A DNA stretch of 64,000 bases from Bradyrhizobium guangxiense (GCF_004114915.1 NZ_CP022219.1:588501-652500), one strand, 5' to 3'. Shown: positions 26,585 to 38,630, counted from the stretch's first letter. Numbers and translations: made by a program. The notes: a model not told the origin generated them from the letters alone.

Positions 26585-26898
26585 AGAGCAGAGTCTCCTC
26601 AGGGGGTGTGCACAAATGCCCGGTGCCAACGACCTGAGGCAATGGCGGAAATGGGCGCGCTTAGACTAAAGTCGCAAGGTCTGCAATTTGCGTTGGCTTG
26701 TCGCAGCCTGCAACCCTAGCATGGGGTTCGACGGCGCGGGGTGGGGTGCTCCGGGATTTCGCGAGCTTGTGAGCGGACGGGAACCGCTGCATTCGCGAGG
26801 AATTCGCGTCCAGCTCGGGGGTTATCGCTTCCAGCGTCAAGCAGGTTCGGCTGTCCACGCGCGCCGCCTGCCGCAAACATGCGTGGGGGAGGAAGATC
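26585..26898. other. Divergent promoter region between ABC transporter and permease
   Basis: About 310 bp with no convincing gene. The ABC transporter and the LctP-type permease are transcribed away from each other, so both promoters must lie here. No clear palindrome longer than 6 bp was noticed. Confidence 0.45.
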
Positions 26899-28563
<1,665 letters not shown>

Positions 28564-28633
28564 CAGTCCACGCCCGGTTTCGACGCAGATCCCCGCGAGG
28601 TTCGCCCCCCCCCCGGGGATTTTTGCATCCAAA

Positions 28634-28732
28634 CCATGATCCGGAAAAGTGCGAAGCGGTTTTCCGGAGAGATCATGCGTAATCAACGACCTGAAGCGCG
28701 ATGACGATTCATCAAGGTCTGATCGCGCTCCA
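28634..28732. repeat. Composite palindromic repeat, family A copy 2
   Basis: CATGATCCGGAAAAGTGCGAAGCGG, read in parts as CATGATCCGGAAAA then TTTTCCGG and GATCATGC, followed by GAAGCGCGATGA CGATTCATC and GATCGCGCTC. It is the reverse-orientation partner of 17209-17309. It sits downstream of the permease gene and directly upstream of a small exported-protein gene, whose promoter may lie in or after it. Confidence 0.75.
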
Positions 28733-28805
28733 GGTTGCGCGAACCTTCTCAATGGCACCGCCGTCTTATAGAAGGTGCCGCAAATCAGGTCGGTCGAGAG
28801 GTTTC

Positions 28806-29204
28806 ATGGTTTCGCTCAAGCGGTTGGTGTGTGCTGCGGTTGCAATGCTGGCGATGTCCACGCTCGCGCGTGCCGAGGACGGTTTTCCGTTCGGCACCGA
28901 GATGACGCTGGAAGCGTTGCCGCAAGCCGGCTCCAAGCGGATTCCGAACATCGAGATCGGCGACCATGGCGAGGTCGTGCTGGAGCTCTGGTGCAAGGGT
29001 GGCAAGGGCCAGTTCTCGGTCGCCGGCAACACCGTGATCTTCGTTCCCGGGCAGATCCAGGACCGTTCCTGCCCGCAGGCCAAGGCGCAGGCCGACGACG
29101 ATCTCGTCGCAGCGCTGGGCAGCGTCGAGACCTGGAAGCGCCAGGGCGACGTGCTGACGCTGATCGGCCCGAAGCCGCTGCGCTTTCGCGTGAACGGGAA
29201 TTGA
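28806..29204 (+). CDS. Exported hypothetical protein, META/HslJ-like
   Basis: 132 residues. Signal peptide at about 1-23 (CAAVAMLAMSTLARA|ED). The mature part has two Cys (ELWCKGG and DRSCPQA) and ends with RQGDVLTLIGPKPLRFRVN, a motif reminiscent of META-domain proteins such as HslJ. The domain call is tentative. The ATG at 28806 starts the signal peptide; the frame is open further upstream into the family A repeat. Function unknown. Confidence 0.68.
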   Translation: MVSLKRLVCAAVAMLAMSTLARAEDGFPFGTEMTLEALPQAGSKRIPNIEIGDHGEVVLELWCKGGKGQFSVAGNTVIFVPGQIQDRSCPQAKAQADDDLVAALGSVETWKRQGDVLTLIGPKPLRFRVNGN

Positions 29205-29211
29205 CCGTCAG

Positions 29212-29254
29212 GTCATTCCGGCTTCGACGCTGACGCGTCGCCCCGGAATGACGA
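29212..29254. terminator. Palindrome between convergent genes (GTCATTCCGG ... CCGGAATGAC), family C
   Basis: GTCATTCCGG pairs with CCGGAATGAC; the loop contains a smaller GACGCTGACGCGTC dyad. It fills the 52-bp gap between two convergent genes, ending 3 bp before the minus-strand stop. Probably a bidirectional transcript-end hairpin. Confidence 0.6.
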
Positions 29255-29256
29255 CC

Positions 29257-30468
29257 TCACTTCCACACCGACTTGTCGGCATCCCAGCGCTGGCCCTTGA
29301 GCTCCTTGGTCAGCGCCTCGATCGAACCGTTGTCGTCCGGCTGCTCGCCTTCCTCGTCGACGGAGGTGTCGTCGGAGAGGTTGAGCTTGGCGCCGCTGCT
29401 CTCGTCGGCCGTCGTCGTCGCGGGGCTGCCGATCCAGAGCATGAGCTTGTCGGTCGTGCCGGGCTTGTCGGGCGAGACGAGGCCGGTGACCTCGATGGTG
29501 TCGGTCAGCTCAAGCGCCGGAAAATCCTGGTTCGGCCGCTTGAAGACCAGCTTGAGCTTGCCCGTAGCGGGATTGAAGGTCTGCGAGACCGGCTTTGCCG
29601 CAAGCGTCCGGCTCAAGACGTTCGCAACCGCGGTCGCGAGCTTGTTGCGGTTGATCTTGTCGCCCTCGCGCCAGTCGGCCGCAGCGAAGCGGATGGTGCG
29701 GTCCATCTCGGTCATGCCCGCGGTCCAGCCCGCGGCAGTGACGCCGGGCATCGCCTTGAATTTCGCCAGCAGCGCGCCAGCCCGCTCGGGATCGACCGAC
29801 ATGTTGATGGTCTGCTCGCCTGCGCGCAGCGCATCGCAGCCGACGGTGAGGCTCGCCAGCGTCACCTCGACCTCCTGGCCCTTCAGGCTCTTCAGGAAGT
29901 CGGTCGCCGCATCCAGCTTGACCTTGACTGCGATCGCCTCCGGCGAGACGTCGGTGAAATCCTTCGGCTGCGGCGTGATGCCGTCGTCGGAGATCTGGTT
30001 GTCCAGGAATTCCTTCTCGCTGAGATCGGAATTGTCCGGCGAGGTCACCTCGGTCACAACCTGGCCGATGCTGATCTGGCCGCGGAATTCGAAGGTGTCC
30101 CCGGCCTGCTTGCGCAGCAGCTTGACGCTGACCGGCGCCTTCTCGCCGATGCTCTGCGTCGTGCCGGTCAGCGTCTGGCCTGCGACCTGGAGATTGACGA
30201 CGAAACGGTCCTTGCGGTCGGAGTTTTTCGCGATGGGGTAACAGACGTCGAGCACGGCCGCCGTGACCGTCTTGCCCTGGCGCGTTTCCTTCAGGATCAC
30301 GTCGGCATTGCCGTCCATCAGCCCGTCGATCGAGGTGAAATAGCGCGTCTCCACGCCTCCGGGCGCCGTGGCCTTGGGGGATAGCTTCATCTGGGCGGAG
30401 GCAACCTCCGGCGAGGCTGCCAGCAGAACTGCCAACAGGGCTGTCGAACAAACCAGAAGCGCGCGCAT
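29257..30468 (-). CDS. Exported hypothetical protein (403 aa)
   Basis: Signal peptide at about 1-26 (MRALLVCSTALLAVLLAAS then EVASA|QM). The mature protein is soluble with an ordered mix of strands and helices, a single Cys pair candidate (LDVCYPIA, TVGCDALR) and an acidic C-terminus (DEEGEQPDDNGS). No domain recognised. The length and good codon character make it a real gene; homologues are, to my knowledge, restricted to Bradyrhizobiaceae-type genomes. The start at 30468 is chosen because it begins the signal peptide; an upstream family A repeat lies in its leader. Confidence 0.78.
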   Translation of the reverse strand: MRALLVCSTALLAVLLAASPEVASAQMKLSPKATAPGGVETRYFTSIDGLMDGNADVILKETRQGKTVTAAVLDVCYPIAKNSDRKDRFVVNLQVAGQTLTGTTQSIGEKAPVSVKLLRKQAGDTFEFRGQISIGQVVTEVTSPDNSDLSEKEFLDNQISDDGITPQPKDFTDVSPEAIAVKVKLDAATDFLKSLKGQEVEVTLASLTVGCDALRAGEQTINMSVDPERAGALLAKFKAMPGVTAAGWTAGMTEMDRTIRFAAADWREGDKINRNKLATAVANVLSRTLAAKPVSQTFNPATGKLKLVFKRPNQDFPALELTDTIEVTGLVSPDKPGTTDKLMLWIGSPATTTADESSGAKLNLSDDTSVDEEGEQPDDNGSIEALTKELKGQRWDADKSVWK

Positions 30469-30490
30469 CGACGAAATCCTCGAGCAATGA

Positions 30491-30544
30491 GCATGATCCG
30501 GAAAAGCGCGAAGCGGTTTTCCGAAAAGATCACGCTCAAACAAT
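30491..30544. repeat. Palindromic repeat, family A copy 3 (partial)
   Basis: GCATGATCCGGAAAAGCGCG / CGGTTTTCCG ... GATCACGC: only the CCGGAAAA hairpin module, without the GCGCGATGA module seen in copies 1 and 2. It lies about 25 bp upstream of the exported-protein start. Confidence 0.7.
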
Positions 30545-30610
30545 AGAATCGGCGCAACCGTAGTTGGTTTTGGCCGTGGATTGAATCGGAAAGCGGAGCC
30601 CATCGTCGGC

Positions 30611-30639
30611 AAAAAGAAGGCCGCCCGGAGGCGGCCTTC
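30611..30639 (-). terminator. Rho-independent terminator of groEL
   Basis: On the minus strand: GAAGGCCGCC, 4-nt loop, GGCGGCCTTC, then TTTTT. It begins 25 bp after the groEL stop. Confidence 0.9.
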
Positions 30640-30663
30640 GCAACATCGTAATGGGTCGGAGGC

Positions 30664-32403
<1,740 letters not shown>

Positions 32404-32428
32404 TCAGCGGCCGTTCAGGCGGACGGCC

Positions 32429-32725
32429 TTAGGCCAGAACGCCCATGATGTCCGACTCCTTCATGATCAGGAGGTCTTCGTTGTCGATCTTGACCTCGGT
32501 GCCCGACCACTTGCCGAACAGCACGCGGTCGCCGACCTTGAGGTCGATCGGGATCAGCTTGCCGGCCTCGTCACGGCCGCCGGGGCCGACGGCGACGATT
32601 TCGCCCTGGGACGGCTTTTCCTTGGCGGTGTCGGGAATGATGATGCCGCCCTTGGTCTTTTCCTCGGCGTCGATACGTTTGACCACGACACGGTCATGCA
32701 GCGGACGAAATTTGGATTTAGCCAT
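32429..32725 (-). CDS. groES: Co-chaperonin GroES
   Basis: 98 residues. [21 protein letters not shown], with the mobile loop [19 protein letters not shown], and [14 protein letters not shown] are canonical. It caps GroEL in the cytoplasm. First gene of the pair; CIRCE lies 94 bp upstream of the start. Confidence 0.98.
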   Translation of the reverse strand: MAKSKFRPLHDRVVVKRIDAEEKTKGGIIIPDTAKEKPSQGEIVAVGPGGRDEAGKLIPIDLKVGDRVLFGKWSGTEVKIDNEDLLIMKESDIMGVLA

Positions 32726-32818
32726 GACGTTTCCCTTTGGAGGCTCGCTTCGGAAGTAGTGGAAGTGGGTGGGGCGGCGCTTCCGTCCAACCCCTATCCC
32801 GAGGATCGAACGGCGCGC

Positions 32819-32845
32819 TTAGCAATCGGGCTTTCCGAGTGCTAA
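32819..32845 (-). promoter_or_regulatory. CIRCE operator upstream of groESL
   Basis: TTAGCAATC-N9-GAGTGCTAA. One half-site is perfect; the other differs from TTAGCACTC at position 7 (A for C). HrcA is the known CIRCE repressor and releases it on heat shock. The spacing to groES (94 bp) fits an operator in the untranslated leader or promoter. Confidence 0.9.
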
Positions 32846-33041
32846 TAGTGGGTCCGGAAATATGGCTTTGCCGCGATCCTGTCAAGCAAAGGTGGTTAAG
32901 CGATTGGTGAGGCGGATATAGGATGGTGGCATTGGAAACTTGTTCGGGGCGTCGGCGTATCAAAGGACGTCATTGCTCCGGCAGCGGTTTTGCGCTTGGC
33001 TGCGAGAGGGGTGCGGCCATGGTCTTGCTCGGGGGAATGCC

Positions 33042-33563
33042 ATGATCAGTTCAGCTCACGCGCGCACGGTTGCCAATCTGGCGGCCGCTTCTTGTCTGGC
33101 GCTGCTGCTGGGCGCTTGCGGCGGCGGGATGAACCTGCCGTCCTTCTCGTCGTCCTCGCCGCCGCCTGACGCCGAGCCCGGCGTCGCGCCCGAAATGCCT
33201 GCGACCATTCGCGCCGACGAGATCGTGGGCCGCTGGGGCCTGGCCTCGTTCCAGAACCCGGCCGACCGCGCCCGCACCGAGGCTGCCGCCCGGGCCCAGT
33301 GCAAGAATCCCTACGTGATCACCGCCGGCTCCTCCGGCGGTGTGATCATGCATCTAGCCGACCAAGCCACGCCCCAGGAGCTGCGGCTGAAGGGCTCGCC
33401 GAGCGGCAAGAACTATATCGGGCCGGCCGGTCCGACCCCCGGCGAGCAGGACCGCGAGATCGTCTCCTTCGACGGCCGCGTCCTGATCACGCGCTTCATC
33501 GACAAGGATGCCGCCACCCGCTACGGCAACATGGTCTACGTCCGCTGCGCGCCAAGGGCGTGA
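33042..33563 (+). CDS. Lipoprotein, inhibitor-like (AprI/Inh-like or small beta protein)
   Basis: 173 residues. Lipoprotein signal with lipobox LLGAC (Cys26), then a Ser/Pro linker to about 60. The globular part begins IRADEIVGRWGLASFQNP, which resembles the N-terminus of alkaline-protease-inhibitor-like domains, followed by two Cys (ARAQCKNPY and VRCAPRA). The domain assignment is tentative. It is probably anchored in the inner or outer membrane facing the periplasm. It is divergent from groES. Confidence 0.72.
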   Translation: MISSAHARTVANLAAASCLALLLGACGGGMNLPSFSSSSPPPDAEPGVAPEMPATIRADEIVGRWGLASFQNPADRARTEAAARAQCKNPYVITAGSSGGVIMHLADQATPQELRLKGSPSGKNYIGPAGPTPGEQDREIVSFDGRVLITRFIDKDAATRYGNMVYVRCAPRA

Positions 33564-33571
33564 TGTGCTGA

Positions 33572-33654
33572 TCGTCGTTCCGGGGCGGTCCGCAGGACCG
33601 AACCCGGAACCTCGAGATTCCGGGTTCACGCTTCGCGTGCCCCGGAATGACGAT
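33572..33654. repeat. Palindromic repeat, family C (CGTTCCGGGGC ... GCCCCGGAATGACG)
   Basis: Outer arms CGTTCCGGGGC and GCCCCGGAATGACG, with inner dyads GGTCCGCAGGACC and AACCCGGAA / TTCCGGGTT. It begins 9 bp after the lipoprotein stop and is followed by a classic terminator. Confidence 0.7.
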
Positions 33655-33676
33655 GCGAAGCACAACTCCAAAAACA

Positions 33677-33710
33677 AAAACGCCGGCCCTCAGGCCGGCG
33701 TTTTGCTTTT
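33677..33710. terminator. Bidirectional terminator between lipoprotein and cheZ genes
   Basis: AAAACGCCGGCC-ctca-GGCCGGCGTTTT with A-run before and TTTTGCTTTTT after, so it can terminate both the lipoprotein gene (+) and cheZ (-). Confidence 0.88.
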
Positions 33711-33727
33711 TCCCATGTCGCGTCCGT

Positions 33728-34513
33728 TCAGTCGAACAGCGCGTCGATGTCGTCCTGCGAGGCGTGGCCGACGTCGCCGGCGAGCTTGGGGCCGTTGAGG
33801 AGCTTTTCGTCCTCGCTGCGATTGTCGACCTGCGCCGGTACGTGAGACTTGATCGCGTCGACGCCGCCCCAGATGTCCATCATCGCGTTGATATGCTGCT
33901 CGATGAACTTCATCGTGGTCATGACCTTGCTGATGCGCTGGCCGGTCAGGTCCTGGAAATTGCAGGCTTCGAAGATCGAGATGACGCGTTCCTGGATGTC
34001 GTCGGCGAGCCGCTTCTGCTGGTCGATCGAGTCCACCTTGGACATGGCGCTGGCGGCCTGGTCGATCGATTCCGCCGCTTCGAGGATCTGCTGGGTCGCC
34101 TGCTCGGTGCCGCCGACCACCGCGCCGAGCTCGCCGTTGACCTTGGCCATTTCGCCGCCGTCGAAGCTCTTGCCGTGCAGCGTCGCGATTTCGCGTTTGG
34201 TGCGGTCGATGGCGTCGTGGATGAGGTCGAGTTCAACCTTCAGCTTTTCGCACTGCTCGATCTGCGCCCGATAGGTCTCGAGCATGGTGCGCGCTTCGGC
34301 AAGTTCGTGGGCAGTGGAGGCGTCGATCGCCGCCATGGCCGCGCTGCCGGACAGCGGCGCCGCCGTGACGCCCTTCGCCATCTGGGCGCGGATCGCGCGC
34401 AGCTCAGCCATGATCTCGCTATGCATCGGGCCTGCCTCTTCAGTAACGTCCATTATCGGCATCTCGCCGCTGACGATATCCTCGACGCGAAAACGCTTGC
34501 GGTGAACAGCCAT
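33728..34513 (-). CDS. cheZ: CheZ-type chemotaxis phosphatase
   Basis: 261 residues, largely long helices. The active segment FEACNFQDLTGQRISKVMTT carries the CheZ catalytic Asp and Gln of the DLTGQ motif, and the extreme C-terminus SQDDIDALFD is the CheY-binding peptide. It dephosphorylates CheY-P in the cytoplasm. No other che or fla genes lie within the window, so it is an orphan location. The start MAVHRKRFRVEDI is typical of the alphaproteobacterial form. Confidence 0.88.
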   Translation of the reverse strand: MAVHRKRFRVEDIVSGEMPIMDVTEEAGPMHSEIMAELRAIRAQMAKGVTAAPLSGSAAMAAIDASTAHELAEARTMLETYRAQIEQCEKLKVELDLIHDAIDRTKREIATLHGKSFDGGEMAKVNGELGAVVGGTEQATQQILEAAESIDQAASAMSKVDSIDQQKRLADDIQERVISIFEACNFQDLTGQRISKVMTTMKFIEQHINAMMDIWGGVDAIKSHVPAQVDNRSEDEKLLNGPKLAGDVGHASQDDIDALFD

Positions 34514-34826
34514 CAGGATACTCCCCCCACCTCACTCACGCGTCTTTGTAGGCAGAAGCGATTTAACACGAAGTTCACAGCCGGAACTGTTGTGCGGCGT
34601 CGCGCGACGCCGGGCAAAGAGGCGATTAACCATCACTCCGCTGCGTTCATCGAAAATAAACGCTGATCGCCAAATTGCCGCTTCGCTCGCGACGTGGTGA
34701 ATCCAAACGCCGGTTTCGTTTACCAAACAAAACGGCTTTTGCCTTTTATTGACCACGTCGAGGGGGCGGATCAGCCATCAGCTCCACGGCGCATGTGATC
34801 TAGACGAAACAGTACAGAGTACGTCG

Positions 34827-35654
34827 ATGTTCAAGAGAATGTCTGTCGCGCTGCTCGGCAGCGCTTGCACCTTTTTTGCCGGCGCGAACGGCGCCTGCGC
34901 CTTCGACAACACCGTGCCGAACGATCCGCCCGCGGTGCTCTATGCGCCGCAGGTGCCGCCGGCGCCGGTCCGTGTCGCCTCCAATTCCAACATGGGCGGC
35001 GGCTTCATCGAGTTCCTGTTCGGTGATGGCCCCGGCCGCGGTCCGGCCTACGCGCCCGAGCGGCCGGTCTATCAGCAGCAGCCGAGTTACTACGATCAGC
35101 GCCGCCTGCCGCCGATGGGCGAGCCGCAGATGCAGGGTGGATATCAACAAGGCGGATATCAGCAAGGCGCGCTCCAGCAGGACGCGGTCGATCCTCGGCA
35201 GCGCCCGTTCGATCCGAGATTCGAGAAGCAACTCGTTGACTATAGCGGCAAGGAAAGTCCCGGCACGATCGTGGTCGATACGCCGAACAAGTTCCTCTAT
35301 CTCGTCGAGGGCAATGGCAGGGCGATGCGTTACGGCATCGGCGTCGGCCGTCCCGGCTTCACCTGGTCGGGCGTGAAGTCGATCACGGCCAAGCGCGAAT
35401 GGCCGGACTGGACGCCGCCGGCCGAAATGCTGGCGCGCCGGCCCGATCTGCCCCGGCACATGGAAGGCGGCCCGGAAAATCCGCTCGGCGCCCGCGCGAT
35501 GTATCTCGGCTCGACGCTCTATCGCATCCACGGCTCCAACGAGCCCTGGACCATCGGCACCAACGTCTCCTCCGGCTGCATCCGCATGCGCAACGAGGAC
35601 GTCATCGACCTCTACGGCCGCGTCAATGTCGGCACCAAGGTCGTGGTGATGTGA
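34827..35654 (+). CDS. L,D-transpeptidase (YkuD domain)
   Basis: 275 residues. Signal peptide at about 1-25 (MFKRMSVALLGSACTFFAGA), then a low-complexity Gln/Tyr/Gly/Pro stretch (about 60-125, with GGYQQGGYQQG). The YkuD domain at about 140-275 starts PGTIVVDTPNKFLYLVEG and ends with the active-site motif HGSNEPWTIGTNVSSGCIRM, where Cys is the nucleophile and His precedes it. It makes 3-3 crosslinks or anchors proteins to peptidoglycan in the periplasm. The ATG at 34827 starts the signal peptide. Confidence 0.92.
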   Translation: MFKRMSVALLGSACTFFAGANGACAFDNTVPNDPPAVLYAPQVPPAPVRVASNSNMGGGFIEFLFGDGPGRGPAYAPERPVYQQQPSYYDQRRLPPMGEPQMQGGYQQGGYQQGALQQDAVDPRQRPFDPRFEKQLVDYSGKESPGTIVVDTPNKFLYLVEGNGRAMRYGIGVGRPGFTWSGVKSITAKREWPDWTPPAEMLARRPDLPRHMEGGPENPLGARAMYLGSTLYRIHGSNEPWTIGTNVSSGCIRMRNEDVIDLYGRVNVGTKVVVM

Positions 35655-35668
35655 TGTGGATGCTTCGC

Positions 35669-35690
35669 CTCTCCCCGCAAGCGGGGAGAG
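35669..35690. terminator. Hairpin between convergent transpeptidase and DUF2076 genes
   Basis: CTCTCCCCGC-aa-GCGGGGAGAG, a perfect 10-bp stem in the 45-bp gap between two convergent stop codons. No T-run. Confidence 0.6.
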
Positions 35691-35699
35691 GGAGAAGAG

Positions 35700-36536
35700 T
35701 CACGCGTAATCGCTGCCGCCATCATCGCCGCCGCCGAAATCGCTGTCGTCGGCCATGTCCGTGTCGTCGTCGCGATCATCGCCGTAGTTCTGATCGTTAT
35801 TGTCCCGATCGTTCGAGGCCTGGTCGAAGAAGCCTTGGCCGGAATCTTGGCGGGAATCGCGACTCGAGCCGATGTCGTTGAGGCCGGCATCGCGCGCGAG
35901 CGAGCCACCGGACTGGTCGCTACCGCCCCATGGGCTGTTGCCGCCGCCACGGTCCTCGATCAGGCTGCTGTCGCCAAAACCCTGCTGGTGCGCTCCGCCC
36001 ATCATGCCGCGGATGCTGGACAGCAGCAGCGAACCGCCGACGACGCCGGCCGCAGCTGCCGCGGCCGTGCCGAGGAACGAGCCGCCGCCACCGCCGGCCG
36101 GCGGAGCACCATAACCCTGGCCCGGACCTTGGCCGTAAGCCTGCCCGTAAGGCGGCGGTGCGCCGTAGCCCGGCTGCGCCTGCTGCATCGCCTGGCCGCT
36201 GTTCCACACCGGCCGCGCGTCGCGTGGCGGCACGTTCGGAACCGAGCCGCGCGACGGGCCGCCGCCGAACAGCGTGTCGCGCATGGTATCGAGGAATCCG
36301 CCGGACTGCGCCTGCTCGGGCGCATGAGCCGCCTCCAGCTCCTGGATCCGGGCATTCGCGCGCTTCAGCGCTTCGTCCTGCAACAGCGTGGTCTGCACCA
36401 GAGCATAGACCGCGCCGGGCGCCTTGCGCAGCCCATCGGAGATCGCAGCGATCGCGTCGGGATCACGGGGTGCGTTTTCCAGCTTTGAAAGCCGGTCGAA
36501 AAGGTCGTCGACGAGCTGGCGTTCCTGCGGCGTCAT
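35700..36536 (-). CDS. DUF2076 domain protein
   Basis: 278 residues from the ATG at 36536. N-terminal helical domain MTPQERQLVDDLFDRLSKLE ... YALVQTTLLQDEALKRANARIQELE is the DUF2076 signature. It is followed by a Gly/Gln/Pro-rich linker, a hydrophobic glycine-rich patch (about 170-205, FLGTAAAAAAGVVGGSLL) and a highly acidic Asp/Asn-rich tail. The family is of unknown function, described as periplasmic ligand-binding-sensor-like. It is convergent with the L,D-transpeptidase gene. Confidence 0.88.
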   Translation of the reverse strand: MTPQERQLVDDLFDRLSKLENAPRDPDAIAAISDGLRKAPGAVYALVQTTLLQDEALKRANARIQELEAAHAPEQAQSGGFLDTMRDTLFGGGPSRGSVPNVPPRDARPVWNSGQAMQQAQPGYGAPPPYGQAYGQGPGQGYGAPPAGGGGGSFLGTAAAAAAGVVGGSLLLSSIRGMMGGAHQQGFGDSSLIEDRGGGNSPWGGSDQSGGSLARDAGLNDIGSSRDSRQDSGQGFFDQASNDRDNNDQNYGDDRDDDTDMADDSDFGGGDDGGSDYA

Positions 36537-36663
36537 GATCTGTCTCCTTCGCGCAAAACCAAGCGCGAGAGGAGATGTAGGGTTCCATTGTGGCCCCAAC
36601 AGTGCCGGCCGGATTAAATTTCGGTATGCGACAAGCCGCCTCGCCGCTTGCTTTCTGCCGGTT

Positions 36664-37509
36664 TCATTCCAATGTGGCGCCGCTGACCGCCAGCAGGCGC
36701 GCGAAGGCATCGCCCGAGAGATAGGCGTGCTCGCGCTCGCGGACATCCGTCATGGGGTCGAGGCCTTTGAGGACATCGTCGACGAAGCCGGGGTGGCACA
36801 TCACGAGGCCGCCATCGGGGAGGCCTTCCAGGAATTGCCGCATCAACTCGCCGAAATCGGCCGCCCGCGTGAAGTCATAGGCGCCGGCGAAGCCGGGATT
36901 GAAGCTGAGGCCGGCGCTGCCGGCGCGGCGACGGAATTGCGCGCTGAAGATATCGAGCACCATGGCCTTGGGAGAGGCCAGCCGCTGCTTCAGCGGCAGG
37001 TCGCGCCCGCCCTGGCGCACCCAGGCGTTTGGCGCGCCTTCGCTGACCGCATCGACAAAGCCGTCGCGTACCTGCGGATAGAGCTGCACATGCTGATGCC
37101 CGTCGACGAAGTCGGGCGCGCGGCCGAACGCGTCCATGAAGGCGGCGAGCTGCGCCTTGACCTCGTTGCGGACGAACTCGCGATCGAGCCGACGCATCAA
37201 TCCGGCGCGCAACAGTTTTGGAAACGGCATGAACATGTCGCCGTCGAGCGGACGGAAATGCATGGTGAGGGGGCGGAACGGCGCCGACAGCGTCACGTGC
37301 AATCCGATCGCGCAACGCGGGCTCGCTGTCGCGGAAGCCTGCAGCGCTTCGATCTCGCTGCGCTCGATCGCCGGGCCCACCATCATCACCGAGGTGGCGT
37401 TGAGGCGGCCGCGTTCTATCAGGTCGCGGATGGCGCGGTTGACGCCAGGGCTGATGCCGTAATCGTCGGCGCAGAGCCAGATCCGCCGCAGGTCCGCGGC
37501 CGCGCTCAT
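36664..37509 (-). CDS. YdjC/ChbG/HpnK-family carbohydrate deacetylase
   Basis: 281 residues. Metal-site start LCADDYGISPGVNRAIRDL with the conserved DD pair, an HVT motif in IGLHVTLSAPF, and DFVDGHQHVQLYPQV. The family removes N-acetyl groups from chito-oligosaccharides (ChbG) or hopanoid glucosaminyl heads (HpnK). Its ATG overlaps the stop of the upstream GT2 gene (ATGA), so the two are translationally coupled. The GT2 partner suggests a lipid- or polyprenyl-linked sugar substrate. Confidence 0.9.
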   Translation of the reverse strand: MSAAADLRRIWLCADDYGISPGVNRAIRDLIERGRLNATSVMMVGPAIERSEIEALQASATASPRCAIGLHVTLSAPFRPLTMHFRPLDGDMFMPFPKLLRAGLMRRLDREFVRNEVKAQLAAFMDAFGRAPDFVDGHQHVQLYPQVRDGFVDAVSEGAPNAWVRQGGRDLPLKQRLASPKAMVLDIFSAQFRRRAGSAGLSFNPGFAGAYDFTRAADFGELMRQFLEGLPDGGLVMCHPGFVDDVLKGLDPMTDVREREHAYLSGDAFARLLAVSGATLE

Positions 37510-38543
37510 TCGGCCGCCGTCCTCTTGGCGGCGTCGTCGGCCTCGAAGTGCTTCTCACTGTGCTCGGCGACGAAGTAGATCGGGCGCGCCTTCAACTCGG
37601 AGAGGATCTTGCCGATATATTCGCCGACGATGCCGATCATGATGAGCTGCACGCCGCCGATCGTCATCAGGCCGATCACGAGCGAGGGATAGCCGGGCAC
37701 CTGCTTGCCGGTCGTGAACACCTCCCAGAGGATCGAGAGGCCGAACAGGAAAGCGCCTCCGGCGAGAATGACCCCGAGCAGGCTGGCGAAGCGCAGGGGC
37801 GCCACTGAGAACGAGGTCAGGCCCTCGATCGACAGGCCAAGCAGGCTTGCGGCATTGAAGGTGGTGACGCCGTGGGCGCGCGCCGAAGGCTCGTAGTCGA
37901 CGCGGATCTGGCGGAAGCCGATCCAGCTTGCCAGCCCCTTGAAGAAGCGGTTGCGCTCGGGCAATTGCCTGAGGGCTGCGACGGCGCGCGGCGACAGCAG
38001 GCGGAAGTCGCCGGCGTCCTCCGGAATCTTCTGGCGGGCGCCCCAATTGATCAGCGCGTAGAAGCCGTGCACAGAGACGCGGCGCAGGAAGCTCTCGTTG
38101 TCGCGATGCGCCTTGGCGGTATAGACGACGTCATAGCCATCGTCGATCCAGTGCCGCACCAGCTGCTCGATCAGAGCGGGCGGATGCTGGCCGTCGCCGT
38201 CCATGAACATGACGGCGCCGAGCCGGGCATGGTCGAGGCCGGCCATCAGCGCGGCCTCCTTGCCGAAATTGCGCGACAGCGACACCACCTGGACGTCGAT
38301 CGCGTCGGCCGGCAGCGAACGGGCGATCGCCAGCGTCGCATCCTTGCTACCGTCGTCGACATAGACGACCTCGCAAGACAGCCGATAGCGCTGCCGCACG
38401 GTCTTGGCGAGATCACAGATGCGCTGATGCAGGGCGGCGAGGCCCGCCGCCTCGTTGTAGACGGGGACGACTATCGACAGCCCTTGCGCGGCAGCGCTGC
38501 TCGCGGTGGTCGTCATGCCGGAAACGTCAGAGCCCAGCGTCAT
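37506..38543 (-). CDS. GT2 glycosyltransferase with C-terminal membrane hairpin (ArnC/DPM1-like)
   Basis: 345 residues. GT-A domain start LSIVVPVYNEAAGLAALHQR, DDGSKDAT, and the DXD-type FMDGDGQHPPALI; two C-terminal transmembrane helices (LLGVILAGGAFLFGLSILWEV and LVIGLMTIGGVQLIMIGIVGEYIGKIL, given in parts). This is the polyprenyl-phosphate sugar transferase layout. It probably moves a sugar from a nucleotide to undecaprenyl phosphate at the inner membrane. The product is coupled with the YdjC-type deacetylase downstream. An alternative start is the ATG at 38516. Confidence 0.9.
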   Translation of the reverse strand: MTLGSDVSGMTTTASSAAAQGLSIVVPVYNEAAGLAALHQRICDLAKTVRQRYRLSCEVVYVDDGSKDATLAIARSLPADAIDVQVVSLSRNFGKEAALMAGLDHARLGAVMFMDGDGQHPPALIEQLVRHWIDDGYDVVYTAKAHRDNESFLRRVSVHGFYALINWGARQKIPEDAGDFRLLSPRAVAALRQLPERNRFFKGLASWIGFRQIRVDYEPSARAHGVTTFNAASLLGLSIEGLTSFSVAPLRFASLLGVILAGGAFLFGLSILWEVFTTGKQVPGYPSLVIGLMTIGGVQLIMIGIVGEYIGKILSELKARPIYFVAEHSEKHFEADDAAKRTAAE

Positions 38544-38630
38544 CGATCGAGGTTCCAGAGGCGTTCAAAATCATCTCAACAGCATATGGTAGCTGCCGTT
38601 TGCTGTCGCAAAGCTGAATGGACCTGGGAC

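Noticed and set aside
35139..35170. Short tandem DNA repeat (GGATATCAACAAGGC type) as a phase-variable tract
   Set aside because: Only two units, in frame, encoding a GGYQQ linker; no sign of slippage-prone length.
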